The notes: generated from the letters alone by a model not told the origin. Positions 27,096 to 37,127 are shown, numbered from the stretch's first letter. The stretch: 51,828 nucleotides of DNA from Candidatus Hydrogenedentota bacterium (GCA_029565395.1 JAKQOG010000210.1:1-51828), one strand, 5' to 3'. Numbers and translations: made by a program.

Positions 27096-28202
27096 ATGGA
27101 TATGAACAAAGGTGAACAGGATGTGCGGGTAGAAGGGATCGAAACGGGCGCACTTTCGGAGAAACCAAAGCCTAAAAGGCGGCGAATAATAACTGCAGGA
27201 CGTGCGGGGTTATTGCTGGTGTTGCTGCCGCCAGCAGTGATGTTCTTTATAATAACGGTGATTGGCCCGCACAGGCATACGTTATTGAGCACACCCCAAG
27301 CACGTTATTTGATGTTCACCATTCTGAATATGAGTGGATTGTTGGGGGTGCTGGGAGTGATGCTGGCGTTTCGCGCTATTGTACAAAACACTCCGCGAAA
27401 TCAATCAGCCAGGCCATCGGAACTTGTTCTGGGATGCATAGGGCTTGGGATTTTTGTGTTTGGATTGCTCCAACCGACCGGGCCCGTTATGCTCAGCGGA
27501 CTTGTGAATTTGGCGATAACCGGTAAAGAGTACAACAACAGAGAGGATAGGGAATCACAAGACCTCCGTGAAATCTATGACACGTATATCCAATTTACGC
27601 AGAATCATCCCAAGAAATGTTTACCACGATTATCGAAGCAAGCGGGAAGACTGATGCAGGCGCTGTGTGATTTAGGCTGTAACAGGGGACCGTCTCCCTA
27701 CATAGCCGATCATGATCCTGATTACAAGCGGTTCTATGACGACCTGGAAGTCTTGAAATTAGGAGAAGGCGCAGACGTGGATGATTGGAGCTATTTTTAT
27801 CTTGGGTATGAAGTGAAAAACGATAAGGATATGGAAGCGTTCGCCGAAGCCTATAAAAGGATTATCCAATCAGGGCAAACATTTGAGCAAGATCTTACCA
27901 TAGAAGGTGGTTCTCCGAGTGAAGGAAAAACAGTACTGCATCGATTGAATATCCTCCCGCCGCCGATACCTCCCGGAGCAAAACGTCCTCCCTTGCCTGG
28001 GCTGCGAGCGGATATCCCTGTGCTAATAGAACGCATTGACCATAATAAAAATAAAGGAGGCCACGTATTGTTCCTGGATGGTCACGTGGAATTTATTGAT
28101 TATCCAGGCCGTTGGCCGATGACGGAGAAGACCATTTCCATTCTCAATGAGTTGGATGAAATGGGGCCTCAAGGTCCTGCACCAGGGGGAAGAAATGATT
28201 AA
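27096..28202 (+). CDS. Membrane protein with prepilin-type H-X9-DG-like tail
   Basis: A 368-residue protein with a cytoplasmic basic N-terminus (PKPKRRR) and three likely membrane helices (about 36-58, 70-92, 108-135). The remaining region is extracytoplasmic. The C-terminal block GGHVLFLDGHVEF (about residues 322-334) is close to the H-X9-DG signature at the end of planctomycete prepilin-like proteins (DUF1559-type), but here no prepilin cleavage motif exists and the spacing from the first His is eleven. The protein is therefore an atypical relative. Two in-frame ATGs (27096 and 27102) are possible. Its end overlaps the next start by eight bases, so the two genes are likely co-translated. 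Confidence 0.75.
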   Translation: MDMNKGEQDVRVEGIETGALSEKPKPKRRRIITAGRAGLLLVLLPPAVMFFIITVIGPHRHTLLSTPQARYLMFTILNMSGLLGVLGVMLAFRAIVQNTPRNQSARPSELVLGCIGLGIFVFGLLQPTGPVMLSGLVNLAITGKEYNNREDRESQDLREIYDTYIQFTQNHPKKCLPRLSKQAGRLMQALCDLGCNRGPSPYIADHDPDYKRFYDDLEVLKLGEGADVDDWSYFYLGYEVKNDKDMEAFAEAYKRIIQSGQTFEQDLTIEGGSPSEGKTVLHRLNILPPPIPPGAKRPPLPGLRADIPVLIERIDHNKNKGGHVLFLDGHVEFIDYPGRWPMTEKTISILNELDEMGPQGPAPGGRND

Positions 28203-29838
28203 ATTGCCATTACAACAGAGCCGAATCCATGCTGTGAAGTGGTGTTGGGCAGGAATCCTGCTTGTTTCAACCGCCGTTTTTGGGGATGGCATTATTCTGC
28301 CGCCGTTGGTGGTGAATCAGCTTCCTTCGATGCCCCATCAACGTGCTCTGATCGCGTACAACGATGGCGTGGAAACATTGGTGGTGGAGTCTTCGTTCCA
28401 GGGGGAAGGAAAAGAATTGGCCTGGATTATTCCGGTGCCTGCGAAACCCACGGCAATTGAAAAAGTGTCGACAGGTATTTTTTCTGCATTAGAAATGAGC
28501 CTTCAACCCAAAGTGGTGGATAAATCTGAAGGGTTGATTTTTTTGGGGTTGTTCTTTCTCCTTTGGGCATTATTTCTGTTGATTTCAGGACGTTTTGTGC
28601 CAATACGCTCCTTATTGATGGCCGTTCTCGTTATGTTCATGATTTCTTTAGGATTCGCTGGGTTAAGTAGAGGGGGAATCGAACGCTCTCCACAAATTAA
28701 GGGAGTTCAAGCCTCCCAATCCATTTCGGTGGGAAGCTATGACGTTAATGTATTGGAAGTGGAAACATTTAATGCGCTGAATCAATGGCTCTCTGCCAAT
28801 GGATTCAAAGAAGTACTCCAGGTGGGTGAAAGCGCTGTAAACAGTTATATAGCCGAAGGCTGGAAGTTGGTGGCGGCAAAACTCCGGCGGGAAGGGGAAG
28901 GATTCAGCCGGCCCCATCCCCTCAAAATCAGTTTCCCTAGTCCGTCTCCTGTTTACCCGATGCGTTTGACACAATTGGCAGGATCCGACTTGCATTTGGA
29001 ATTGTTTGTTCTGGCTGCGCAAGAGGCAAAAGTGGCGGGTATGGATGTTTTCTTTGTCGATGAATTTATACGGAAAGAATCCGGCTCCGGATGCGCGAAA
29101 AGGGCCTATTGTTTAGGTAATAAGACGTATCGGCGTATCGGCCTGCCTTCGCTTGTGGATCAGATGGGATCAACATGTGTTCTGACGTGGCTGAAGGGGG
29201 ATTTTGCCAATAGTCAGTTGAACCATGATTTTTCCATAGGCAAGACAGTGCCTAGATTTGTTATTAGCACGGTATATACCCCCAGAGGGGCTGAAATTGC
29301 CGCTTTGGAGCGGGCCATGATGGCTGGGGGCCTTATATTGTTGCCAGGAGCATTACTCTGGACATGGCGCAAGCGCAAGTCCCCTGCTCCCTTGCTTTTG
29401 GAGTGGGTGATTTTCGCAACCGTGTTGGTTTCTACTGGGGTGGGATTCGTCAGTTATCGATCACTTCCGAAAGCAGAGGTAGTATTGGATACTGAAAGCC
29501 ATCAAATACTGTCGCCATATGATGTTATTAAACACTTGAAAAAACACCCGGATATCGTGGCCAAGATGAGTGTGCAGGATATCGAACAGTATTTCTTGGA
29601 TTGGCTTGCGCGATATCGATATAAGAATCCCTATACCGGAGAACCGTTTGCCTTGGAAGAAGCCTTGGGGGGAGTCGTGATTGTCCAGAATGATCGGGGT
29701 ATCGCCGCACGGCTGTTTTCAGAGCCCAATCAGTTTTATCATCGGGGAGCGACAGGGCTTCCTTACGACATCCAAATTACTGGCGAAGAATGTGATGAAC
29801 ATGGGCCAGATGAAGAATTTATGTATGGATACGAGTAA
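28195..29838 (+). CDS. DUF2330-like membrane protein
   Basis: A 547-residue exported membrane protein. ATG 28195 follows GGGGGA and overlaps the preceding gene by eight bases; a longer frame from 28147 lies inside that gene. A signal peptide ends near VFGDGI. The next block (LIAYNDGVETLVVESSFQG, then AWIIPVPAKP) and the later SYDVNVLEVE and GWKLVAAKLRRE stretches follow the DUF2330 pattern. Two adjacent hydrophobic helices occur near residues 115-160 and another two near 380-425, with an extracytoplasmic C-terminal region of about 120 residues. Function of DUF2330 proteins is unknown. Confidence 0.78.
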   Translation: MIKLPLQQSRIHAVKWCWAGILLVSTAVFGDGIILPPLVVNQLPSMPHQRALIAYNDGVETLVVESSFQGEGKELAWIIPVPAKPTAIEKVSTGIFSALEMSLQPKVVDKSEGLIFLGLFFLLWALFLLISGRFVPIRSLLMAVLVMFMISLGFAGLSRGGIERSPQIKGVQASQSISVGSYDVNVLEVETFNALNQWLSANGFKEVLQVGESAVNSYIAEGWKLVAAKLRREGEGFSRPHPLKISFPSPSPVYPMRLTQLAGSDLHLELFVLAAQEAKVAGMDVFFVDEFIRKESGSGCAKRAYCLGNKTYRRIGLPSLVDQMGSTCVLTWLKGDFANSQLNHDFSIGKTVPRFVISTVYTPRGAEIAALERAMMAGGLILLPGALLWTWRKRKSPAPLLLEWVIFATVLVSTGVGFVSYRSLPKAEVVLDTESHQILSPYDVIKHLKKHPDIVAKMSVQDIEQYFLDWLARYRYKNPYTGEPFALEEALGGVVIVQNDRGIAARLFSEPNQFYHRGATGLPYDIQITGEECDEHGPDEEFMYGYE

Positions 29839-29949
29839 GACTTCCCCCGTGTTCTTCGTATTGTGAAAAAACTGAGGTTAACGAAACCAATTTCCGTTCC
29901 GCTGGTCATATAATCAAAGGATATTCTTGTTTTTCAGAAAGGATAGGAT

Positions 29950-31515
29950 ATGAAGCGGAGTGGATTTTTCCTGTTTGTTATAGCAATGACGTTAATGATT
30001 GGGGCAATGGCTGAAGAAGCGGGTTATCCTGCCAATATTTTAAGCAAACTGCCGGGTGATGCCGTGGCGGCGGTAGTCTGCCCATCCTTAAAAGTCTTGG
30101 AATCACAGGGCGATCAGTTTGTGAAACTGCCGGGGCTGGCGGACGGTATACCGGGGTTGCCCAAGAGCATGAATGCGTTAGCGCAGGATTTGGCTAAAGA
30201 GTTGGAATTAGAGGGGATAAAGGATTTCCCAGGGTTGGGGAAGTCGCTGGGGTTGGACCCTGGCCGGCCTGTAGTGGTGTTTGCCTTTAAAGATGCTCAG
30301 CATCTTGGGTTTGTATTTCCAGTAGCGTCACAGGAGAAGGCGGAAAAGACCTTGGCGGTCAAGCCCAAAGGCGAAGCAAAGGATACACCGCTTGGCGTGG
30401 GCGACATTACGGCCAAGTTTAAGGAAACCGCCGGATTTGGCTATTTTTTCAAGGATGGGTATGCGTTTGCCGGGGATTCCGTGGATGGGTTGAAGGCCAT
30501 GGCAGATGCTTTGGCTGCGCCCCGGGCGGTGCGTTGCGGGAGTGCGGAGTTTCCCGTTGCGGATAAAAGTGAATTGTTGGTTTTTGCGGACCTCAAAAAT
30601 CTCAATCTTGAATCATTACCACCATTTCTAGCTCCCGCGAAACCTGCCCTGTTGGGTTTGGTTCCTGCCTATGATGAGGGTGTTTTAGGGGTGAAAATGA
30701 ATGGTTCAGCGTTGAACCTTCGCATGGCAGGGCACAGCGCATCGGGCGCCTATGCGGAATTGCCTCCGTTGCAGTACCCCGGTTTTTTTAGTGAATCCGG
30801 TGCGGCCATGGTGGCGTTGCGGTTAACCAAGGAGCTGAAGGAATTTATCGGGCAGCAGATTGCGGCCTGGGTGACTGACCCGAATGCAGGCACCCAGATC
30901 AAAGGGATTTATACGGGGTTGAGCAATTATCTTGGGGAAGAGATTGCCGTGAGTGTTACCAGCGCCGATGAAAAAGCCCCGAATTTCCTGGGGTGTATTT
31001 CGGCGGTGAATCCTTCTCCCTTAATGACCTTGTTGTCATTGGCAAAATTCGCCGCCCAGCCTGCCCAACCCGATCAGCCCCAGATTTCCGTTGCCAAGGA
31101 TTTGCTGGGGGTTCCAATTTACGCCATGAATGCCCAGGATAAGATTGTGGTGGGCGTGGATGAAGCGAAGATCAAGGGCATGGCGGGCGCAAAGCCTGCG
31201 GGCGCCCCTGTGGGAATATCACCGGATATTCTCAAGCGTGCGGGATATGGTTTCCTGTACATTGATGGCGCGCGTGGCCTGCAGGTAGCCAGCGAATTGA
31301 GCGGCGTGGCGCTGCCTGCAGACGCGGCGAAGGCTGGAAATCTGACATTGACCCTGGAACAATATGGCACATGGCGTCAGGCCGCATTGAATGTGTCCAA
31401 TGCCGGACCGATTGCGGCCATGCTGGGGAATGCGTTTGCGAAACCCAAGCCGGCTCCCGCCCCTGCTCCTGCGGCGTCGCACACGCAGGTCCGGTTTGCA
31501 AAAACTGTGAAATAA
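29950..31515 (+). CDS. Secreted DUF3352-like protein
   Basis: A 521-residue exported protein. AAAGGA lies six bases before the ATG, and a signal peptide ends near GAMA-EEA. The opening ILSKLPGDAVAAVVCPSLKVLE and later repeated lipocalin-like beta blocks (PVVVFAFKDAQHLGFVFPV; YAFAGDSVDGLKAMADAL) match the pattern of DUF3352-type proteins of planctomycetes and relatives. The last 35 residues are Ala/Pro-rich. A TATAAT at 29909-29914 upstream could be its -10. A hairpin after the gene separates it from the etf operon. Function is unknown. Confidence 0.7.
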   Translation: MKRSGFFLFVIAMTLMIGAMAEEAGYPANILSKLPGDAVAAVVCPSLKVLESQGDQFVKLPGLADGIPGLPKSMNALAQDLAKELELEGIKDFPGLGKSLGLDPGRPVVVFAFKDAQHLGFVFPVASQEKAEKTLAVKPKGEAKDTPLGVGDITAKFKETAGFGYFFKDGYAFAGDSVDGLKAMADALAAPRAVRCGSAEFPVADKSELLVFADLKNLNLESLPPFLAPAKPALLGLVPAYDEGVLGVKMNGSALNLRMAGHSASGAYAELPPLQYPGFFSESGAAMVALRLTKELKEFIGQQIAAWVTDPNAGTQIKGIYTGLSNYLGEEIAVSVTSADEKAPNFLGCISAVNPSPLMTLLSLAKFAAQPAQPDQPQISVAKDLLGVPIYAMNAQDKIVVGVDEAKIKGMAGAKPAGAPVGISPDILKRAGYGFLYIDGARGLQVASELSGVALPADAAKAGNLTLTLEQYGTWRQAALNVSNAGPIAAMLGNAFAKPKPAPAPAPAASHTQVRFAKTVK

Positions 31516-31537
31516 TGGGAAAAAGCTTGACTCTGAG

Positions 31538-31569
31538 GCCGGGAAATCGGTAAGGTTTCCCGGCGTTTT
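31538..31569 (+). terminator. Intrinsic terminator between DUF3352-like gene and etf operon
   Basis: GCCGGGAAA (31538-31546) pairs with TTTCCCGGC (31556-31564) around a 9-base loop, followed by GTTTT. It is 20 bases past the stop of the secreted protein. The short U-run makes it moderate; it could also act as a leader structure for etfB 38 bases downstream. Confidence 0.65.
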
Positions 31570-31602
31570 GATCTAAGACGGAATGCCTGGAGAGGAGGCC
31601 CT

Positions 31603-32373
31603 ATGAAAATTGCTGTGCTGGTCAAACGGGTGCCCGACACCGCCTCGGTCTTCAAAATTGCGGTGGATGGCAAGTCAGTCGAGACGGCAAATCTAAAATA
31701 TGTGATGAGCCCGTATGATGAACACGCCGTGGAAGAAGCGATCAAGCTGAAAGAGAAAAATGGCGGTGAGGTGATTATTGTTAGCGTGGGGCCTTCTGAA
31801 GCGAAGGAAATCATTCGATCCGGATTGGCCATGGGTGCGGATTCCGGCCTGCTTATCACAGGAGCGGAAGCGCTTAGCCCGCGGGGATTGGCCAAGGTGT
31901 TGGCGGCGGCGTTGAAAACGCTTGCGCCGGATGTAATTTTTGCAGGCAAACAGGCGGTGGATGATGACGCCGCACAGGTGCCGGAGCGGGTGGCGGAGTT
32001 GTTGGATATGCCCCATGCCTCCGTGATCACGCGCTTTGAATGTTTGGGCGCTTCGGTGGTGGTGGACCGCGAGATTGAAGGCGGTCAATACACGCTGGAA
32101 CTTCCCTTGCCCGCTTTGTTAACGACCCAGAAGGGAATCAACACGCCACGCTATCCCACCTTGCCCAACATCATGAAAGCTAAAAAGAAAGAGATCCGCG
32201 AGATGAGCGTGGGCGAGTTGGGCCTTGCTTCCGAGGCGCTGGCGGCGGGTTGCACGGTGGAGGCCTTTACGCTGCCGCGTCAGGAGCGGTTGCGGAAGGT
32301 ATTGGAAGGCGAGAGCATTCAAAAGGTCCAGGAATTGGTGCGGATATTACGCGAAACCGAGAAAGTACTGTGA
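31603..32373 (+). CDS. etfB: Electron transfer flavoprotein subunit beta
   Basis: A 256-residue cytoplasmic protein, first gene of a four-gene operon. The Etf beta layout is complete: [12 protein letters not shown] at the start, [17 protein letters not shown], the nucleotide-binding [16 protein letters not shown] stretch, and the [23 protein letters not shown] block that ends with the recognition-loop region. A GGAGAGGAGG site precedes the ATG. With EtfA it forms the FAD-containing dimer that accepts electrons from acyl-CoA dehydrogenases. Confidence 0.96.
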   Translation: MKIAVLVKRVPDTASVFKIAVDGKSVETANLKYVMSPYDEHAVEEAIKLKEKNGGEVIIVSVGPSEAKEIIRSGLAMGADSGLLITGAEALSPRGLAKVLAAALKTLAPDVIFAGKQAVDDDAAQVPERVAELLDMPHASVITRFECLGASVVVDREIEGGQYTLELPLPALLTTQKGINTPRYPTLPNIMKAKKKEIREMSVGELGLASEALAAGCTVEAFTLPRQERLRKVLEGESIQKVQELVRILRETEKVL

Positions 32374-32383
32374 GGGTTTGGCC

Positions 32384-33343
32384 ATGAGCGTACTGGTATT
32401 GCTGGAACAGCGTGGCGCGCTGAAAGCATGCGCGCATGAAGCGGCGATGGTGGCAGGCACACTAGCAAGGGCTGCTGGTGCACCCCTATATGGAGTGTAC
32501 ATTGGAAAATCCCTGGAGGAGGCATCCTCGCTTGCGGGGTTCGGCATGCAAAAAGTGTTTGCCTATGAACATGATTCGCTGGGTCATTTTTGCGGCGAGA
32601 TCTATACATCGATTGTGAATGAATTGGCCAAAGAACTGGGGTCCACGGTGATTGTCGGTTCGGCGTCGGCGCTGGGCAAGGAATGGTGCGCCTCAGTGGC
32701 CGCACGGTTGGATGTGGAACTTGTGCAGGATTGCCTGGAAGTCTGGTGGAATAACGGGTTGATGGCGCGAAAGCCGGTGTATGCGGGCAAGGTGCTGGCG
32801 GAGGTGCGTGTGATTAATACGCCTGCGATGGTGTCCATGCGGCCGAACGTGGTAAAGGTGGAGCGTGATGCAAGCCCCGCGCCGGAAGTGGAAAAGCGCG
32901 GAATGCCATCGAGTACGCCGCGTGTCGTGGTAAAGGATGTTGCCTTGGCGCCCGCGGGCACCGTGGAACTTACGGAAGCGAAGATTGTGGTGTCCGGCGG
33001 GCGCGGTCTTGGCGGCCCGGAACATTGGCCGGTGCTCCAGGCGTTATGCGATGCGCTGGGTGCGGCCTTGGGCGCGAGCCGTGCGGCGGTGGATGCGGGA
33101 TGGATTCATCATTCGCACCAGGTTGGTCAGACGGGCAAGGTGGTGAGCCCGGACCTGTATATTGCATGCGGCATCTCCGGCGCGATTCAGCATCAAGCGG
33201 GGATGCGGCCCGCGAAAATCATCGTCGGCATCAATAAGGACCCGCAGGCGAATATATTCAATGTATGCGATTACGGTATTGTGGGCGATCTCTTTGAGAT
33301 TGTCCCGCTGTTGGCGGAAGAGATTCGAAAGGTCTGCGCATGA
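32384..33343 (+). CDS. etfA: Electron transfer flavoprotein subunit alpha
   Basis: A 319-residue protein. ATG 32384 is preferred: GAGGG lies eight bases upstream and the protein starts at beta-1 (MSVLVLLEQRG). The FAD-binding C-terminal domain is clear: VVSGGRGLGG, ASRAAVDAGWIHH, QVGQTGKVVSPDLYIACG, ISGAIQHQAGM and INKDPQANIFNVCDYGIVGD. It starts ten bases after etfB. Its stop overlaps the next start as ATGA, so translation is likely coupled to the membrane oxidoreductase gene. Confidence 0.96.
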   Translation: MSVLVLLEQRGALKACAHEAAMVAGTLARAAGAPLYGVYIGKSLEEASSLAGFGMQKVFAYEHDSLGHFCGEIYTSIVNELAKELGSTVIVGSASALGKEWCASVAARLDVELVQDCLEVWWNNGLMARKPVYAGKVLAEVRVINTPAMVSMRPNVVKVERDASPAPEVEKRGMPSSTPRVVVKDVALAPAGTVELTEAKIVVSGGRGLGGPEHWPVLQALCDALGAALGASRAAVDAGWIHHSHQVGQTGKVVSPDLYIACGISGAIQHQAGMRPAKIIVGINKDPQANIFNVCDYGIVGDLFEIVPLLAEEIRKVCA

Positions 33344-35322
33344 CACTGGGTGGCCTGCTGCTGGTAGTGCTTATTGTAGCGGCCCATGCTGTGTTTTTTG
33401 CACGGGTGTATTTCATCATCCGGTGTATTCGTTTGGGCCAGGGAAGCCTGCCTGCGGCTTTTCCGCTTTTGCGGATGAAAGACGTCCTGGTGAAGGGTTT
33501 TGGGCAGGTATTGGTATTGCGGCAGCCGGCCGGTATTGGGCATTTCCTTATTTTTTGGGGCTTTTTTGTTCTGACGTATGGAACGTTGGAAGGATTGATT
33601 GCGGGGGTGTTTCCGGGATTTTCCTTTGCATGGATGGGGCCATTCTATTGGCTGATGAACACCTTGCAGGATTGGTTTGGCCTGCTGGTGATGGGCGCGC
33701 TGGCCGTAGCGCTGTACCGGCGGTTTGTCTGGCGGCCACGGCGCTTGCAGGCGAGCCTGGCGCATACCATCGATGCGTTGATCATTATTGTGTTAATTGC
33801 CGTCTTGATTAAAGCCTTTTATGCCATGCGAATCATCGAGCCCAAACCTGGATTCACACCCGTTACTGATATGCTGCGGCCCTGGTTTGTGAGTGTGACG
33901 GGAAAAGCGGCGCATCCGATGGGTTATGCCGCATTTCACTGGCTGCATAATGTGGTGGTGTTGAGCTTCCTGGTGTATATCCCGTTTTCCAAGCATCTCC
34001 ATTTGATTACGGCTCTTCCAAATCTTTATTTCCGCGATGAGAAACGTATTGCGGGCCGTATCCCTAAGCTCGATTTAGAGGCGGAGGGTATGGAAAGTTT
34101 TGGGATTTCCAAGATTACGGAGTATTCCCGCAAGGATTTGCTTGATGTTACGGCATGCACGGAATGTGGACGCTGCCAGGAGGCGTGCCCGGCCTATTTC
34201 ACCAACAAGCCGCTTAGTCCGAAGGAAGTGGTGCTTGGATTGAAAGCCCACCTGTTTGAGGAATGCCCTGCATTGCTGCGCGACCGTACCGCTGCGCCGA
34301 AAAAAGCCTTGTATCCTGATGTGATTGAAAAAGACGTATTGTGGGCCTGTACGACGTGCAGGGCGTGTGAAGAGGCGTGTCCCGTTGAGATTTTGCCGAT
34401 GAGCAAGCTGATCGGCATACGTCAGGCGCGCGTGCTGATGGAAGGCGATTTCGCGGAAGAGGCGCAAACCGCGCTTCGCAATGTGGAAACGCAGTCTAAT
34501 CCGTGGGGACTTCCCCAGGAAGCCCGTGGCGCGTGGGCGGAAGCCTTGGGCGTCAAGACCCTTGCGGAAGATGCGAATGTGGACTATCTCTTCTTTGTGG
34601 GGTGCGCGGGGTCCTATGATCAACGGTATATGCAGGTCACAAGAGCCGTAGCCCGGCTATTGCAAGAGGCAGGGGTGTCTTTTGGCATTTTGGGCGCGGA
34701 AGAATGCTGTACGGGCGACAGTGCAAAGCGCATCGGCAACGAGTATCTCGCGCAGATGCTGGCCCAGCAAAATGTGGATACGATGAATGGGTACGGGGTC
34801 AAGAAAGTGGTTACCGCCTGTCCGCATTGTTACAACACGATCAAAAACGAGTTTCCGGACTATGGCGGCAACTATGAAGTGGTGCACCACACGGAATTAC
34901 TGGCTGCGTTAATGCAACAGGGTAAGCTGAAGCCTAAACAAGGCCCTGCAACGGTAGTATATCATGATTCCTGCTATCTGGGGCGGTATAATGGGGTGTT
35001 TGATGCGCCACGCGCGGCGATTCTCGCCTCGGGAACGTTAAAAGAACTTTTACGCACCCGCTCTAATAGTTTTTGCTGCGGTGCTGGCGGCGGCCGGATG
35101 TGGATGGAGGAGCGGATTGGAGGCCGCATCAACGAAGAGCGGTCGAAGGAAATTATTCAGGTCAAGCCGGAGGTGGTGGCGACAGCCTGCCCGTTTTGCA
35201 TGACAATGATCAGCGATGGATTAAAAAGCGAACACCGCGCGGACATCCCCCTGAAAGATGTGGCGGAATTGCTTGCGGAAGCCTGTGGTATTGTGAAAAA
35301 AGATGTAGTAGAAGGAGAGTAG
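33340..35322 (+). CDS. Membrane Fe-S oxidoreductase (EtfAB:quinone oxidoreductase, EMO-like)
   Basis: A 660-residue fusion of a NarI/HdrE-like membrane domain (about residues 1-230, five or six helices with paired histidines such as HWLHN that could hold heme b) and an HdrD-like Fe-S domain. Two ferredoxin motifs CxxCxxCxxxCP start at Cys273 and Cys337. Two cysteine-rich CCG domains follow (CCTGD with CPHC, and CCGAGGG with CPFC), the type that in HdrB/HdrD holds a noncubane cluster. In an etf operon this architecture is the EMO type that passes electrons from reduced EtfAB to the menaquinone pool. The classical FAD EtfQO is not present here. Confidence 0.92.
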   Translation: MTLGGLLLVVLIVAAHAVFFARVYFIIRCIRLGQGSLPAAFPLLRMKDVLVKGFGQVLVLRQPAGIGHFLIFWGFFVLTYGTLEGLIAGVFPGFSFAWMGPFYWLMNTLQDWFGLLVMGALAVALYRRFVWRPRRLQASLAHTIDALIIIVLIAVLIKAFYAMRIIEPKPGFTPVTDMLRPWFVSVTGKAAHPMGYAAFHWLHNVVVLSFLVYIPFSKHLHLITALPNLYFRDEKRIAGRIPKLDLEAEGMESFGISKITEYSRKDLLDVTACTECGRCQEACPAYFTNKPLSPKEVVLGLKAHLFEECPALLRDRTAAPKKALYPDVIEKDVLWACTTCRACEEACPVEILPMSKLIGIRQARVLMEGDFAEEAQTALRNVETQSNPWGLPQEARGAWAEALGVKTLAEDANVDYLFFVGCAGSYDQRYMQVTRAVARLLQEAGVSFGILGAEECCTGDSAKRIGNEYLAQMLAQQNVDTMNGYGVKKVVTACPHCYNTIKNEFPDYGGNYEVVHHTELLAALMQQGKLKPKQGPATVVYHDSCYLGRYNGVFDAPRAAILASGTLKELLRTRSNSFCCGAGGGRMWMEERIGGRINEERSKEIIQVKPEVVATACPFCMTMISDGLKSEHRADIPLKDVAELLAEACGIVKKDVVEGE

Positions 35323-35324
35323 TC

Positions 35325-37127
35325 ATGAGCAACGCGCTCACCGACATGCGGTTCATTCGGTTCTTGTTGTACGAAGTTCACAACGTGGAAGAAGTGTTGG
35401 AATTTCCCTTTTTCCAGGATCATTCCCGCGAAACCTTCGACATGGCGATAGACGCGGCGTATCAGTTGGCGCAGGAGGTGTTCTGGCCGGCCTATCAGGA
35501 GTTTGATCTGGAAGGAGCGCGTTTTGACGGGAAACAAGTTTTTCTTCCCAAAGCCATGCATGAGATTTGGCGGCACTGCAAGGAAGGCGGCTGGTTTGCG
35601 CCGAACGTGTCCTTTGACGAAGGCGGCCAGCAGTTTCCGCTCAGCATATTTGCCGTGTCGTCCTTCTTGTTCAGTTGCGGCAATACCGCCGCCGCCATGT
35701 ATGTGAATGGGACGTGGGGCGCCGCGATGCTGATCCACAAATTTGGGTGCCCGGCCTTGCAGGAAACGTACATGCGAAAATTGTACGCGGGGGAGTGGGG
35801 GGGCACGATGGCGCTCACGGAGCCGGATGTCGGCACCTCGCTCGGGGATATCAAAACGACTGCGGTAAAAGCAGTGGACGGCGATTATTATCAAATCACG
35901 GGGACTAAGCGTTTTATCTCCTCCGGCGACCATGATCTTTCGGATAATATTGTTCATCCGGTATTGGCGCGGATCCAGGGAGCACCCCCCGGAGTAAAGG
36001 GAATCAGCCTCTTTGTGGTGCCAAAATATCGTGTGAATGAGGATGGGTCCATCGGTGAATTCAACGATGTAATCACCGCGGGGATTGAGCACAAAATGGG
36101 CCTGAAAGGGCAGGCCACCGCGACGCTGAATTTGGGAGAACATGGAAAGTGCCAGGGTTGGCTGATCGGCGAGCCGAACGAAGGCCTGAAATACATGTTT
36201 GAACTGATGAACCGTGCGCGGGTGTTTACAGGCATCCAGGCGGTCTCTGGGGCGTCCGTGGCCTACCAAGCGGCGTTGGAATATTGTAAAGAGCGGTTGC
36301 AGGGCCGGGAAATCACGTGCAGAGACGTCACCAGCCCGCAGATTGCCATTATTCATCATGCGGACGTGCGTTCGATGCTGCTGAAGCAAAAGGCATTTAT
36401 CGAAGGCGCACTGGGCATGGTTATGTTTTGCGCCAAATTGGCCGATTGCATGGAAAATACTACGGATGAAGAGGAAAAACAGCGTATCAACCTGATCCTG
36501 GAAATGATGACGCCTTGTTGCAAGGCGCACTTTTCCAATGTGTCCGTGGAGTCCATCACGCAGGCCATGCAATGCTTCGGGGGGGCAGGCTATTGCGAGG
36601 AATTTCCCGTGGCGCAACTGCTGCGGGACAACAAGGTATTCTCAATTTATGAAGGCGCCAACGGCATTCAGGCGATGGATCTGCTGGGCCGCAAAGTGCC
36701 CATGGAGGCCGGGGGTGCGGTGCGCGCGCTGATGATGGAAATGGGCGCGACCCTGGCAGAGGCGGCGGATCTGGAAGCATTAAAAGATCTTCAGGAGAAG
36801 GTCCAGGAAGCGCAGAACGAAGTAATCGCCGCAACCATGTATTTAGGCGGGATCGGCATGTCGGGCCAGGTGAATGAATACATTTGCAATGCCACGATGT
36901 ATCTGGAAATGTTCTCGCAACTGCTTATGGGATGGCAGCATCTGAAGCAGGCCATTGTGGCGCAACGCGCCCTGGAGGCCGGTACCGATGAAGCGGACTT
37001 TTATCACGGCATAATCGAAACCGCGCGATTTTATATAAACACGGTCTTGCCGCATGCCGTCGCCAGCGCAAAAATTCTTCAGTCAAACGAATACACCGCC
37101 CTGAATTATAAGCCGGAATGGTTTTAA
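35325..37127 (+). CDS. Acyl-CoA dehydrogenase, large (600-residue) type
   Basis: A 600-residue flavoprotein. ATG 35325 (GAAGGAGAG upstream) starts two bases after the preceding stop. Residues about 30-160 form the N-terminal helical domain. The MALTEPDVGTSLGD block and TGTKRFISSGDHD are the central FAD/acyl region; QCFGGAGYCEEFPVAQLLRDNKV and SIYEGANGIQ (catalytic-base glutamate at residue 443) are the C-terminal ACAD motifs. An extra 120-residue C-terminal domain matches the 'acyl-CoA dehydrogenase C-terminal' type of long ACADs. Its reducing equivalents would go to EtfAB. Substrate chain is not determinable from sequence. Confidence 0.95.
   Translation: MSNALTDMRFIRFLLYEVHNVEEVLEFPFFQDHSRETFDMAIDAAYQLAQEVFWPAYQEFDLEGARFDGKQVFLPKAMHEIWRHCKEGGWFAPNVSFDEGGQQFPLSIFAVSSFLFSCGNTAAAMYVNGTWGAAMLIHKFGCPALQETYMRKLYAGEWGGTMALTEPDVGTSLGDIKTTAVKAVDGDYYQITGTKRFISSGDHDLSDNIVHPVLARIQGAPPGVKGISLFVVPKYRVNEDGSIGEFNDVITAGIEHKMGLKGQATATLNLGEHGKCQGWLIGEPNEGLKYMFELMNRARVFTGIQAVSGASVAYQAALEYCKERLQGREITCRDVTSPQIAIIHHADVRSMLLKQKAFIEGALGMVMFCAKLADCMENTTDEEEKQRINLILEMMTPCCKAHFSNVSVESITQAMQCFGGAGYCEEFPVAQLLRDNKVFSIYEGANGIQAMDLLGRKVPMEAGGAVRALMMEMGATLAEAADLEALKDLQEKVQEAQNEVIAATMYLGGIGMSGQVNEYICNATMYLEMFSQLLMGWQHLKQAIVAQRALEAGTDEADFYHGIIETARFYINTVLPHAVASAKILQSNEYTALNYKPEWF

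Noticed and set aside
35157..36617. Minus-strand frame of 486 residues
   Set aside because: It is antisense to the acyl-CoA dehydrogenase gene.
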